In this document: positions 34,921-44,697 of the stretch, piece by piece
Layout: every line of letters begins with the position of its first letter
Numbering within the stretch: the stretch's first letter is position 1
Source of the DNA: Pedobacter rhodius
Lineage (GTDB): Bacteria > Bacteroidota > Bacteroidia > Sphingobacteriales > Sphingobacteriaceae
Assembly (NCBI RefSeq): GCF_027213645.1
Contig: NZ_JAPWGL010000002.1
Coordinates: 558,001-622,000 of the forward strand
DNA length: 64,000 nt
Direction of reading: 5' to 3'
Notes under the pieces: generated by a model
Told to the model about the DNA's origin: nothing
Database searches by the model: none
The model's input: the letters and a program-made list of their open reading frames with translations, nothing else
Program-made: the position numbers and the translations under genes

Positions 34921-37311
34921 TTAATTAAGACTTAAATCTTCTTCCTCTTTTAAAGTTTCCGGCTGTTTCTTTCTGGCTTTATTTAGGTATTTAACGCCAA
35001 CACGAAGCGCTTTTAAACCGGAAACACCCTGAAGTTCTTCTAAATCCAGCTGTTCCAAATCATCATTCAATAAGCCCTGATCCTGCAAATATTTAATGTA
35101 TTCCAAATATTCTTTAGCTTCTTCGGCATTAAAATAAACCATTGCAATTTTATCCGGCTGCGTTAAGCGCTCAGAAGTTCCCTTAATTAATACTTTATCA
35201 ATTCGTTTTTTAACAACTTCATACCTGATGTTATAAGCACCTTCCACATCAAACCTTCTTTCATCATTTCTAAAGCTTATATCAATAGAATTTGAATGGA
35301 TAAATACCAATTGCGTTGTTTCCAATGGCCTTGGCATTTCTCCGATCAGGCTTTTTGATAAACGGGCGATTTCCACCATCGATGTAAGTTGCCACAAACG
35401 AATATTCTTTAAGTAAAGTAAGTCGAATGGTTTATTTGGCGCAATATCCTGGCCGATATAAATGTCATATTCCACACCGTCTGTCCTGAATTTAGCAAAA
35501 TAGCACGGATAAGACGTTTGAAGGTTTGCCTGCGCCGTTTCCAGATACTGGCTTACCTCCATGTTTATCATTTGCATCGAAACTTCAAGTTTTCTTCTGT
35601 TTTCAAAAGCCAAACCGGTTTCAGGACGAATTTCAGCAAAATAATCATCAACAAGTTCCGCTGTTTCAGGATGGTTAACTTTAATAACCGAAAAGAAAGG
35701 GTAAACTTCCGCAGCCAAAAATTCATTAAGCAGCATTTCTTCGTTACTCGACGCCACATTGCTAATGCGAACAATCCAGTCGTTACAGTTAAAAATAAGT
35801 TTATCAATTAAATCCAGGTAAACAAATTTTCTTATGCCTTTTAAAGTTTTAATAATGTTCAGTAAATGAACATGCATATCTTCTTTTAAAGCCTGGTTAC
35901 GCTCGGTTGTCGAGTTACGGATATCTATCGCACCAAACAGCGGGTACATGTTTTTAAACATAACCGTTTCGATCTGCTTATGCTTTTTATTTTTTTTATT
36001 TTGCTGAATAAAATGCCATACCGCCTCGTTAAATTTCCATTGTACGGAAGGTTGTAAAGCCGTAAATTTATCCATCAAAACAGCATCCATTTTTGCATTA
36101 AATTCCTCAATACTGTATTGGAAAAGCTGACCGATTAAAGGCAATGCCAGTCTTAACCTGGATAATAATTTATCATCTACTACAACTTCTTTACTTGAAT
36201 ATACTTCGAGTACACCGGCTAACTGAGTATTGTAATAAATAGGCAAAACCGAATAAGAGCAAACACCCGCAGCTTTTAATACACGAAGAAAAGGATCTTT
36301 AGCCATCTGATCCTCATTGATTGAGCTTACAAAAATAGGTCGCGGATCTTCTTTATACTTATCAACAAGCGAATAAAAAACTTCCTCTTCCATACCAGAT
36401 GCTTTCGCAGAGTTAATAAGCATACTTTGCGAAAAGTCCTGATTATCGAATACCAGTTTATTGTTAACCGTTAAAAAAGGCATTAAACCGAACTCCAGCT
36501 CACCTTTCCCGCCCAATGTTTTTAAGGCCTGTGTTACGTGATTATACGCTTCTGTCTGGTAATTATGATCGACCAGGGCATTTCTTATACCCTCAATAGC
36601 ATGTTGCAAAGTTACATCGGTTATAGAAATCACACTAAAACCTTCGAAGGTGAATTTCTTTAAGGGCAATGCCTTGTCGAGGTATTCAATTTCACTTCCT
36701 TCCTGAAAATGCTTGGCAAGTTCTTCGAAATTAAGTTTTGGCAAACTGCCTTTATGCTGAATATCAATAAACTGCGTATCATTTTTAATATTATAATACT
36801 GCGTTAATTTATTTTCGGGATTAACATGAGCATATATAATTTCATTCTTTAATACGGATGTGAAATTGTAAAATCTATCTAAAATTAAATTGTAAATAAA
36901 TTTAAGATGCTTCATTTCAGAAGGCTCATTGTCCTTATTTACTTTACTTTTAGGATCGTGATCTTTAAAAAACTGATAAAATGCATTTGTACTGAAAAAG
37001 ATTTCATCAGGCACAGGAGTACTTAGAGCCCAGTATAATTCATTTTCATTGGCCATTAACGGGGTTAATATGGTAAAAATTAACTCCAGTGTTTCTTTAT
37101 GTTTTGATAACTCCTGTGAAGTTATGTTGCCAAGTAAAGCGTCTTCTTTCTCAATTTTTTCCAATAAGAATCTATAAAATTCAGATTTAACTGTTTTTTC
37201 AGTTTTTAACCTGTTTTTCAGGTAATTAACTAATGGCCTGAAAGACAAATTTGATTCAACCTGGCAATGAATACATTCATTTTTATGTATTTGTATTACA
37301 TTGGTATTCAT
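34921..37311 (-). CDS. Large cytosolic GAF-domain protein
   Basis: A 796-residue soluble protein of a family I know from Bacteroidota, with no assigned function. A region around residues 270-400 (ending FLRVLKAAGVCSYSVLPIYY, GVLEVYSSKEV) reads as a GAF small-ligand domain. The N-terminus has a CxxC pair (KNECIHCQVESN), a possible metal or redox site. The rest is helical, with no kinase, GGDEF or PAS motif, and the C-terminus is acidic. It may be a sensor acting through a partner. Upstream has an exact TATATTTG promoter box. Confidence 0.72.
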   Translation of the reverse strand: MNTNVIQIHKNECIHCQVESNLSFRPLVNYLKNRLKTEKTVKSEFYRFLLEKIEKEDALLGNITSQELSKHKETLELIFTILTPLMANENELYWALSTPVPDEIFFSTNAFYQFFKDHDPKSKVNKDNEPSEMKHLKFIYNLILDRFYNFTSVLKNEIIYAHVNPENKLTQYYNIKNDTQFIDIQHKGSLPKLNFEELAKHFQEGSEIEYLDKALPLKKFTFEGFSVISITDVTLQHAIEGIRNALVDHNYQTEAYNHVTQALKTLGGKGELEFGLMPFLTVNNKLVFDNQDFSQSMLINSAKASGMEEEVFYSLVDKYKEDPRPIFVSSINEDQMAKDPFLRVLKAAGVCSYSVLPIYYNTQLAGVLEVYSSKEVVVDDKLLSRLRLALPLIGQLFQYSIEEFNAKMDAVLMDKFTALQPSVQWKFNEAVWHFIQQNKKNKKHKQIETVMFKNMYPLFGAIDIRNSTTERNQALKEDMHVHLLNIIKTLKGIRKFVYLDLIDKLIFNCNDWIVRISNVASSNEEMLLNEFLAAEVYPFFSVIKVNHPETAELVDDYFAEIRPETGLAFENRRKLEVSMQMINMEVSQYLETAQANLQTSYPCYFAKFRTDGVEYDIYIGQDIAPNKPFDLLYLKNIRLWQLTSMVEIARLSKSLIGEMPRPLETTQLVFIHSNSIDISFRNDERRFDVEGAYNIRYEVVKKRIDKVLIKGTSERLTQPDKIAMVYFNAEEAKEYLEYIKYLQDQGLLNDDLEQLDLEELQGVSGLKALRVGVKYLNKARKKQPETLKEEEDLSLN

Positions 37312-37364
37312 AAGTATATGTTTATTATAGATCTAAAATTAAATGGTAAAATAATATCGTTATG

Positions 37365-37372
37365 CAAATATA
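37365..37372 (-). promoter_or_regulatory. -7 box TATATTTG before the GAF gene
   Basis: Perfect TAnnTTTG on the minus strand, about 54 bases before the ATG. The -33 element is not clear. Confidence 0.5.
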
Positions 37373-37509
37373 CACATGGCCTGAGCTATAAATAGTCTGC
37401 TAAACGTAATACTATTTTTACAGCAACGATATATAACTTACGCTAAAAATAGGATTTTAGTTTCCAAATTAAGATTTAAGAAGGTTAAATTTCTTAGTTT
37501 TTCACCCAA

Positions 37510-40500
37510 TTAATACCTGAAATTTATCGAAACATAAGGATACCAGCCATCAACAGAATGTCCCATTACAAAGCGAACAACGGTTAATGATGCCGGTGCA
37601 AAATAAACACCGCCGCCCACACCATGGTGCCACAGATCAGAATTTTCATTGCGCTTCCATACACGTCCGACATCGTAAAAACCTAATAATCCGATCTGGC
37701 CCGGAAGTATATAACTAACCAAATCGCCCAGTTTTGCCCTTAATTCGAGGTTATTATAAAAACTATGGTCACCAGCAAATCTAAACTGGCGGTAGCCCAG
37801 TAAATTTCCTTGCCCGCCGAGGAACTGGGATTGATAAAATGCTGGTTTTCCAATTGTTAAGCCTCCGCCGAAACGGTCGGCAAGGATAAAGTTCTTCCGG
37901 CCATCGAGGTTTTTGTATAAAGCAATGCTCGCTGTAAACTGTCCGAATGAGTTTGAATATTTGTTAATGCCTTTATAACCTAAAAGTTTAAAATCGACGT
38001 AACTGCCTAACGTTGGCAGCAAATCGTTGTCGCGGGTGTTGTTGGTGAAATTTACAATTGCACCGGCGAACATTTTTTCATTCCGTATATTTAAACTGTC
38101 TGATGAACCCAAAGGTGCCCCGCTTGTAATAAACCTACCCTCATTATCTTCCTGATTCAATTTGTAATATTGAAAAGAGGGGCCAATGCTGAAAGTAGAT
38201 TTCGGCCTGCGCCACCTAATCGACGGATCAACCTGGTAAAGGTTAAATCTGGCCCGGTAATACCTGATTTCGTCGCCATGTTCATCAAAAACGGTTTCAT
38301 TACCAACACCAAAGAAATTCTGCGTATTATTAGGCGCATACGCATCGGCTTTAATTAAGAAATCGGCTTTACCTAATGCCTTTAACCATTCCCCCCTATA
38401 ATTAAACCGGAATGCCTTTGTTGAAAAAGAATGCAAAAAAGATACGGTTTGAACATTTCCATAAGGCTGCTTTCTAAAACCCGGGTTAGTTTGCTTGAAA
38501 ATTAATCCTAACAAAATACCATCATCATTATTATAGCCGGCATTTATGGTATAAGAATCTCTATGGTACATATCTTTAGGTATGTAACTAAAGTTTGAAG
38601 TATCATTAGAAATAATTTTTTTGACTTTATCTGCATCATCACCAATGTAGGTTGCCTTATCTTCCCTGCCATAAAGCTTTACCGAACCATTGCTTTTGGC
38701 AAAATCATACACTTTCTTTCCTTTACCACCTATAATTCTGATTTTGATTTTTGAATTCTTATTATCCAGCACCAAACTGTCATCACCATTGTGCATATAA
38801 ACCCTAATTTCCTGAGTTACTTTAGGATCAAAAGTCCGGTTGAACAGTTCATCTTTAATATTTCCTTCTTTAGAAATTTTATTGATTTTAACTTTCAAAC
38901 CATTTTCTGCTGCATCGGTAATTTGAATTAATTCATTTTTATTGGTCACCTCGATATCTACAATTCTGTTAAAGAAATGGTAATAATCGTTCATCAGCTT
39001 TGGCAATTGTGCAAGCCTGCTTCTCATTTGAGCCAGCAATACATCATGATGGAGCGAATAACTTGGTTCAGGAAGTTTTTTTAAGGCTTTTTCAAAAACG
39101 GCATCATTATAATTTGCGCAAAACGCTTTTACGGTTTTATCCCATTCTTCTTCGCTGATGTTTGCTGTCCAACGGCTGCTTAGTTCTCGCCCTTCCCATA
39201 AAAACCAATTAATATTTTTAATATTTCGCTCATAGCCCTGCATCATTGGTAAAAAGGAAGATGATTGCGTATACCGCTGCAAGGCACCGTCTGATCGGAA
39301 GAAAACCTGGTCTCTATCCCTTGGAACCGGCGTATAATGCGAACCTCCGTCTTTTTTTGTTTCTTTCCAGCGCCACTGGTCTTCATGCCTGTCCCAATCG
39401 CCAAGCAAAACATCAAACGATCTTGCCCGCAACCATGCGGCGCCATCTAAAGTATTGTCGTTATCATCTGTCAGTTTTTTATCCATTTTAGGAGAACTAT
39501 CCGACTCGCCCAGTGGCTCTCTTTCTTCTAAAAGGCATAAGGTGTTTGCAAAAGCAGATTCATATTCGCCCAGGTTATCATCAGGAGAAACCCATCCGAT
39601 TATCGGATTACTATGCGGAATACCACCGGCTTTTGCCAGCACAGGCACAACTAAGGCCGAAAAAGGATGCTGTGCCGACATATTGTCCTTTATAATGTCT
39701 TTTGCGAAAGTCTGCCTCAACTGTTCCGGTAAAAGGACTTCCGGGTATTTTTCAACACTGCGCAAAACATATTCCTTACCGTTTTTATCTTCCAGCCTTA
39801 AGGATCTGGATTGGTTTCCACCTCCCCTTTGCGTTGCTTTTAAACCGCCGGCAATTTCAGAAACCCTTAAAACCGGAACTTTTGTGCTTTGTGCATATTC
39901 CTTTCGGTAATTCTCTCCAAATACATACCTGTGAAAACGGCCTACACTATCGTATTCCGGTTTAATTTTCACCATAATACTATCTGCCAGGATTGGTTTA
40001 TCTCTGCTTCGTATTTTTTGATTGATGTTTTCAAATTTTTTGGTATAACTGTAAACCTGTTTAACTCCGGTATCCGCGTAGATGTAATACTCGTAGCGCA
40101 TATCATTATTCATCAGCTGATCCGCAATGACATACCCTTGCTGCATTTCATGAAATAAGGAGGTTTTGCCTTCTTTATTTGGCGAAACTTTAGAACCTGA
40201 GCCACTTATAATCTGAAGTTGTTTACCTTTAATTAACTGTAAGCCATGTTCGTGGCCTGCAACATAGGTAACATTAGGGTTATCGCCAAAAATGCCGTTT
40301 ACAGATTTTATCATGTCCTTATACGCAGGATGATTTAAATCTTCGGGACTTAGTAAAGTTGAACGCAAAATCGGGTATATCGACCCGATTACCGGCATAG
40401 GGATGTAAAGGTTCTTATTAAGTGAGGTTAACGGAAAAAAATGGTTGCGTAAATTAAAATAACCACCGTGCGGGCCGTAACTTTGAAACGGATGGTGCGA

Positions 40501-41115
40501 AGCCAGCAGAATTATTTTACCCTTATTTTTCTCAAGCAAATCTTCCATTTTAACTAAAATCTCATCTTTAGTACGGCATTCACATTCGCCGTTCGGATTT
40601 GATTTATTGTATGGAAACAGCCACCATTCACTATCGTAAGCAATAATGGTCAATTTATCTGTTAAATTTATGGCTACCGGATCAGGACAACCGTTTTCGG
40701 GTATTAACCTTAAAAGCGGATCATTCTGCGCTTTAAGGTAATCATCCTGCGCTTTGATTTTTGCTAAACCTTTAGGACCCGATTTATCCCAGTCGTGGTT
40801 ACCGGGCAAAAAATATACCGCAGCACCTTTTTCACGCATTGGTGCAAACTGCGATTGCAATATCTTTTTTGTTTCTTCCTCCTCTATACTTCCGGGCAAA
40901 CCCATTCCTGTGGGGTAAATATTATCACCAAGATAAACCACAGTTGTTTTTTTGGGAATAATTTGTTTCGCCGCGTTTTTTAGGTCCTGCATCTGGGCGG
41001 GATTCATTTCTCCGGCATCTCCAAATAAAATAACACGATATTTTACATCATTCTGGGCAAAAGCGACAGTGCTTATCAGGATGGAAAATATTAATAGAGT
41101 AAAATTTTTAGTCAT
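37510..41115 (-). CDS. Metallophosphoesterase, kinase-like and outer-membrane barrel fusion
   Basis: A 1201-residue exported protein (signal MTKNFTLLIFSILISTVAFA). Residues about 25-320 are a calcineurin-type phosphoesterase: LFGDAGE, VYLGDNIYP, PGNHDWD, SHHPFQSYG and GHEHG are the metal-binding motifs. Residues about 425-720 hold a second globular region with GGGNQSRSLRL, KEYVLRSVEK, GDWDRHEDQWRW (about 571-582) and PRDRDQVFF (about 597-606). These resemble the nucleotide loop, VAIK-type strand, catalytic and metal-binding motifs of Fam20/PI-kinase-fold proteins; this is inference. Residues about 860-1201 are Asn/Gly/aromatic-rich beta-strands ending in VSINFRY, an Omp85-like outer-membrane barrel ending in an aromatic residue. 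It would display the enzymes at the outer membrane. Confidence 0.85.
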   Translation of the reverse strand: MTKNFTLLIFSILISTVAFAQNDVKYRVILFGDAGEMNPAQMQDLKNAAKQIIPKKTTVVYLGDNIYPTGMGLPGSIEEEETKKILQSQFAPMREKGAAVYFLPGNHDWDKSGPKGLAKIKAQDDYLKAQNDPLLRLIPENGCPDPVAINLTDKLTIIAYDSEWWLFPYNKSNPNGECECRTKDEILVKMEDLLEKNKGKIILLASHHPFQSYGPHGGYFNLRNHFFPLTSLNKNLYIPMPVIGSIYPILRSTLLSPEDLNHPAYKDMIKSVNGIFGDNPNVTYVAGHEHGLQLIKGKQLQIISGSGSKVSPNKEGKTSLFHEMQQGYVIADQLMNNDMRYEYYIYADTGVKQVYSYTKKFENINQKIRSRDKPILADSIMVKIKPEYDSVGRFHRYVFGENYRKEYAQSTKVPVLRVSEIAGGLKATQRGGGNQSRSLRLEDKNGKEYVLRSVEKYPEVLLPEQLRQTFAKDIIKDNMSAQHPFSALVVPVLAKAGGIPHSNPIIGWVSPDDNLGEYESAFANTLCLLEEREPLGESDSSPKMDKKLTDDNDNTLDGAAWLRARSFDVLLGDWDRHEDQWRWKETKKDGGSHYTPVPRDRDQVFFRSDGALQRYTQSSSFLPMMQGYERNIKNINWFLWEGRELSSRWTANISEEEWDKTVKAFCANYNDAVFEKALKKLPEPSYSLHHDVLLAQMRSRLAQLPKLMNDYYHFFNRIVDIEVTNKNELIQITDAAENGLKVKINKISKEGNIKDELFNRTFDPKVTQEIRVYMHNGDDSLVLDNKNSKIKIRIIGGKGKKVYDFAKSNGSVKLYGREDKATYIGDDADKVKKIISNDTSNFSYIPKDMYHRDSYTINAGYNNDDGILLGLIFKQTNPGFRKQPYGNVQTVSFLHSFSTKAFRFNYRGEWLKALGKADFLIKADAYAPNNTQNFFGVGNETVFDEHGDEIRYYRARFNLYQVDPSIRWRRPKSTFSIGPSFQYYKLNQEDNEGRFITSGAPLGSSDSLNIRNEKMFAGAIVNFTNNTRDNDLLPTLGSYVDFKLLGYKGINKYSNSFGQFTASIALYKNLDGRKNFILADRFGGGLTIGKPAFYQSQFLGGQGNLLGYRQFRFAGDHSFYNNLELRAKLGDLVSYILPGQIGLLGFYDVGRVWKRNENSDLWHHGVGGGVYFAPASLTVVRFVMGHSVDGWYPYVSINFRY

Positions 41116-41753
41116 AATATTGGTTTTTGACGTTGAAGTAAAAAGGGCTGTATCATAATCAATTTATCTTTGGATTTTGTCACGTTGAGCTTGTCGAAAC
41201 GCCCTAAAAGGCTTTTTGACAAGTCCTTCAATTCGACTTAGCTACCATTGATGTTATTTGTTAACTCATTGAAATACATTAAACTATAGACTATATGTGT
41301 TTGCGATTTATAAGGCCAGAGCACTGTTTCTCCGTTCTGCTTTAAACCGGCCTAACAAATTTTTGGGTATGCACTGTCCTAGCCAAAGCACAAACTTAAA
41401 TACAAAAACGGCGTAGCCCTCATGAATACCTATTAAAACAATAAATACTTATGAATAATTTTCAGCCGGCAATTATTAATTAGTTATCATTGTTTTTAAT
41501 TGTATTAATGAGCTCGCAAAATGCTCGGTTTTGTTTCTTTTGTTGCCAAACCTGCGAAGCAAGCTTGGAGACCAATAAAAATATAAACTTCTCTGAAAAA
41601 CAAAAAAGCCTGTCCGGCCAGGACAATAAAACACCCCGCCCTGCGGGCACCCCTCTGAAAGAGGGGAATGCAAATAGCAAACGGCATTCTCTTGAAATAA
41701 ATATCCCTCAGCATAACATTTCGTATTGATAAGACAGCCTGCACTTTACATGC
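41116..41753. other. 640-base gap with hairpins
   Basis: No convincing gene. An imperfect hairpin is at 41191-41222 (TTGTCgAAacGCC / GGCttTTtGACAA), within a TTGAGCTTGTCGAAACG element seen widely in bacterial intergenic DNA. At 41638-41648 is GCCC tgc GGGC and at 41650-41666 is CCCCTCT gaa AGAGGGG, tight hairpins that could end transcripts. No start signals resolved. Confidence 0.5.
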
Positions 41754-42650
41754 CTACTTTTTAAGCTTAAACTGTAAAATATCACCCGAAGCCGTTGTCC
41801 CGCCTTCGTTGGAAATATACAGATTTCCGTCTTTATCAAAAGCAATACCTTCCGGCTGATTAAAATTACCACCTTTTAATGAATGAACTGCCTTAACCTT
41901 GAAATTTGTATCAGTAATCACCAGCATTTTATTTACAGAAGATAAAACATACCATTCTCCTGTACCCGGATTTTTTGCCAATGCCGAAGGCTTAAATTTA
42001 ACCTTTTTTTCTCCTGAAAGCTTCTCAATTTCACTGTAAGCCAAACTAAACTCGCCCGATGGCTTTAATGTGTTATCACCATTAAAATCGAATGCAAAAA
42101 TACTCGTCGCCTTGTTTTTATCATCAGCCTTACTACCCTTTGTCAGCACATATACTTTGCCTGTCTTTTCATCGGCGGCTAAACCTTCATATTCCGCTTT
42201 TGGAACCAGGTCTTTTACTTTTACCACATCGGCAACTTCCGGTTTGTTAATTTCCGATAAAGGGAAAATATGCAATTCGCCATTGCTTTTAAGTACGATT
42301 ACCTGGTTTTTAATAATGGTCAAATCCTCGTAATCGCCTTTGCCTCCAAATTTTGTATATTTTGATTGTTTATCATTTAAGCCTAAATAAAATAAATCGC
42401 CATCTTCATCCTGGATGGCAAACACCTGTTTCGGATCGCCATTATGAAATACAATGCCTGAAATCTCAAACAGGTTTTGAGGCATATTATACTTAACAGG
42501 GTTTTCTAAATCATAAGGAAAGGTTGATGCTGAAGCGACTACTTCCTTATCATCTGCTGCTTCTTTCCGTTTTCCATTTACACATGAAATACAAAATGCC
42601 AGTAAAAGAACTGAAAATGCAGATGTGAGGTAAAGTTTATAATTTGTCAT
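41754..42650 (-). CDS. SdiA-regulated-type beta-propeller lipoprotein
   Basis: A 298-residue lipoprotein (signal LTSAFSVLLLAFCISC, lipobox CISC). The mature part is a beta-propeller with repeats such as FEISGIVFHNGDPKQVFAIQ, EYEGLAADEKTGKVYVLTKG and QPEGIAFDKDGNLYISNEGG. This is the SdiA-regulated family pattern (NHL-like), with no enzymatic role established. It is 10 bases downstream of ppk1 and thus third in an operon with it and the HD-PycTM gene. It is likely a periplasmic or surface protein. Confidence 0.8.
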   Translation of the reverse strand: MTNYKLYLTSAFSVLLLAFCISCVNGKRKEAADDKEVVASASTFPYDLENPVKYNMPQNLFEISGIVFHNGDPKQVFAIQDEDGDLFYLGLNDKQSKYTKFGGKGDYEDLTIIKNQVIVLKSNGELHIFPLSEINKPEVADVVKVKDLVPKAEYEGLAADEKTGKVYVLTKGSKADDKNKATSIFAFDFNGDNTLKPSGEFSLAYSEIEKLSGEKKVKFKPSALAKNPGTGEWYVLSSVNKMLVITDTNFKVKAVHSLKGGNFNQPEGIAFDKDGNLYISNEGGTTASGDILQFKLKK

Positions 42651-42660
42651 GGAATAAAAA

Positions 42661-44697
42661 TTAAGACTGATTTTTTAAAAGTTTATAAATTTCATGTTGA
42701 GATGCAATAAGTGTTCCATCCTTTTCTACAGGAACATTATTCATGTGTTCATCGATAATAACGGCTTGCAGATTATCCTGTAGCTGAATATTGATGATTT
42801 CTATAAGCTCAGCTTTTATCTTTTTATCATAGATAGGGAAGCAAACTTCTATCCGCCGGTAAATATTTCTGTTCATCCAGTCTGCTGAACCCAAATAAAT
42901 CGCCTGCTCACCTAAATTATTAAAAATAAATATACGTCCGTGTTCCAGGTAGCGATCTACAATCCTGATAATTTTAATGTTTTCGCTCAGGCCGGTTACA
43001 CCAGGGATTAACCTGCAAATACTGCGCACCAGCATGGTAATTTTAACACCTGCCGCTGAGGCTTCGTACAATTTATTGATTAAGACCTTTTCTTCGAGGT
43101 TATTAAGTTTAATTGTAATTGATGCCGCTTTGCCAGATTTAGCATGCTCAATTTCCCGGTCTATTAAATTAAGAAAAGTTTGCTGAAGATTAAACTGCGC
43201 AACTAAAATATGTTCAAATTTAATTAAATCGTTTGATGAAGGTTTAACGCGCTTTGCCAGAAAAATAAACAAAAGTTCTATTTCCCTTAAAATCGCCTTA
43301 TTTGCGGTCATCAGAATATGGTCGGTATAAAACGCAGCGGTACTTTCATTAAAATTTCCCGTTGCCAGCAAGCCGGTATACAGCATTCTGTTTCCGGTTT
43401 TACGCTTAACAAGCGCAACTTTAGCATGTACTTTTAGGGCCGTAACGCTGTAAACAATTTCAACGCCCTTTTCCTTCATTTTTTTTGCCCACTTAATGTT
43501 ATTGGCTTCATCAAAACGGGCTTTCAGCTCCACCAGAACAAAAACCTTTTTCCCATTCTTTGCCGCACTGATTAGCGCATTAATAATTTTGGAGTCACTG
43601 GCTACACGATAAATGGTCAGGTAAATTTCCTGAACGTCAGGGTCTATTGCAGCTTCATTAAAAAAACGCAGTACGCTGTCGTAACTCTGGTACGGCGTAT
43701 GAATAATAATGTCGTTCTTAACAATGGCATCAGTTAAGCTGCCGCTCACCACATCGGTATTACATATTTTAGGCCAGGATTTATTGGACAAGTCTGGCTG
43801 ACTCACCGGGAATCCGATAAAATCTTTTAAATTATGGTATTGCCCGCCTTCAACCAGATTAGCCTTTTTAAGGTTGAAGAGTTTCTTTAATAAGGCCAGT
43901 ACAGGTTTGGGAATACCGGGCTGATGAAGGAATCTCGTGGCAAGTCCCGAATCGCGTTTCAAAAGCTGTGCTTCCAGTTGTTCCGATAAACTACCTGAAT
44001 ATTCGTCTTTTAAATCAATCTCCGCATCGCGGGTAATTTTGAAACTGAAACAACCTGTTACCTCGGCATTTTTGAAAATTAAACCGAGGTGAAAGCGTAT
44101 TACATCATCCAGAAAAACAACAAAAATTTCGTTGTCAACCTCAACTTTATAGAATCTTGGCAACTCATTGGACGGTATATTTAAAATAACCGTTTGTTCC
44201 TTTTCTTCCTGTTTTAGGGTAATCAGGAAATAAAGCGCGTTGTTTGATGGAAAGAAATTCGTTTGGGCGGTAAGGTAAACGGGTTGTATAAAAGCCAGCA
44301 CCTGACTTAAGAAGTAGCGGGTAACCTGTTTTTTTATTTCCTTCGGGATGGTCTTTCCGTAAACCAGGTTGATGTTATTTTCCTTAAGCTGAGGTATAAT
44401 ATGCTCTTTTAAGGCTTTTCCGTAACGTTGCTGCTGTTCGGAAATTAATGTATTGGCCTTATTTAATAAATCAGTTTCAATGTGAATATCATTATCATCA
44501 CGATTGCTGAGCTTTTCGAGTGCCAGCAAAACAGGCATACGCACGCGGTAAAATTCATCTAAATTGGAAGAAAAAATAGACAGGAACTTAATTTTTTCCA
44601 AAAGCGGTACAGTCTCCCGCTCGGCTTCCATTAAAATACGCTCATTAAATTTGAGCCAGCTTAAATCCCTGTTAAACAAAGTGGCGGCTTTTTCCAT
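42661..44697 (-). CDS. ppk1: Polyphosphate kinase 1
   Basis: Builds inorganic polyphosphate from ATP, reversibly; membrane-associated. The N-terminal domain (DLSWLKFNERILMEAE) and FLSIFSSNLDEFYRVRMPVL are typical. LKVHAKVALVKRK contains the autophosphorylated His, YTGLLATGNFNESTAAFYTD the ATP site and VDRYLEHGRIFIFNN with GSADWMNRN the second catalytic His region. The 678-residue length is normal. Its ATG overlaps the TAA of the HD-PycTM gene by one base (TAATG), a sign of translational coupling, which ties polyphosphate synthesis to that protein. Confidence 0.95.
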   Translation of the reverse strand: MEKAATLFNRDLSWLKFNERILMEAERETVPLLEKIKFLSIFSSNLDEFYRVRMPVLLALEKLSNRDDNDIHIETDLLNKANTLISEQQQRYGKALKEHIIPQLKENNINLVYGKTIPKEIKKQVTRYFLSQVLAFIQPVYLTAQTNFFPSNNALYFLITLKQEEKEQTVILNIPSNELPRFYKVEVDNEIFVVFLDDVIRFHLGLIFKNAEVTGCFSFKITRDAEIDLKDEYSGSLSEQLEAQLLKRDSGLATRFLHQPGIPKPVLALLKKLFNLKKANLVEGGQYHNLKDFIGFPVSQPDLSNKSWPKICNTDVVSGSLTDAIVKNDIIIHTPYQSYDSVLRFFNEAAIDPDVQEIYLTIYRVASDSKIINALISAAKNGKKVFVLVELKARFDEANNIKWAKKMKEKGVEIVYSVTALKVHAKVALVKRKTGNRMLYTGLLATGNFNESTAAFYTDHILMTANKAILREIELLFIFLAKRVKPSSNDLIKFEHILVAQFNLQQTFLNLIDREIEHAKSGKAASITIKLNNLEEKVLINKLYEASAAGVKITMLVRSICRLIPGVTGLSENIKIIRIVDRYLEHGRIFIFNNLGEQAIYLGSADWMNRNIYRRIEVCFPIYDKKIKAELIEIINIQLQDNLQAVIIDEHMNNVPVEKDGTLIASQHEIYKLLKNQS

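Noticed and set aside
39455..39910. Plus-strand 151-codon frame inside the phosphoesterase fusion
   Set aside because: Antisense to conserved motifs; Ser/Pro/Cys-rich shadow.
41476..41744. Three overlapping frames in the 41.5-41.7 kb gap
   Set aside because: They cross hairpin repeats (CCCCTCT gaa AGAGGGG) and overlap on both strands; composition is that of repeat DNA.
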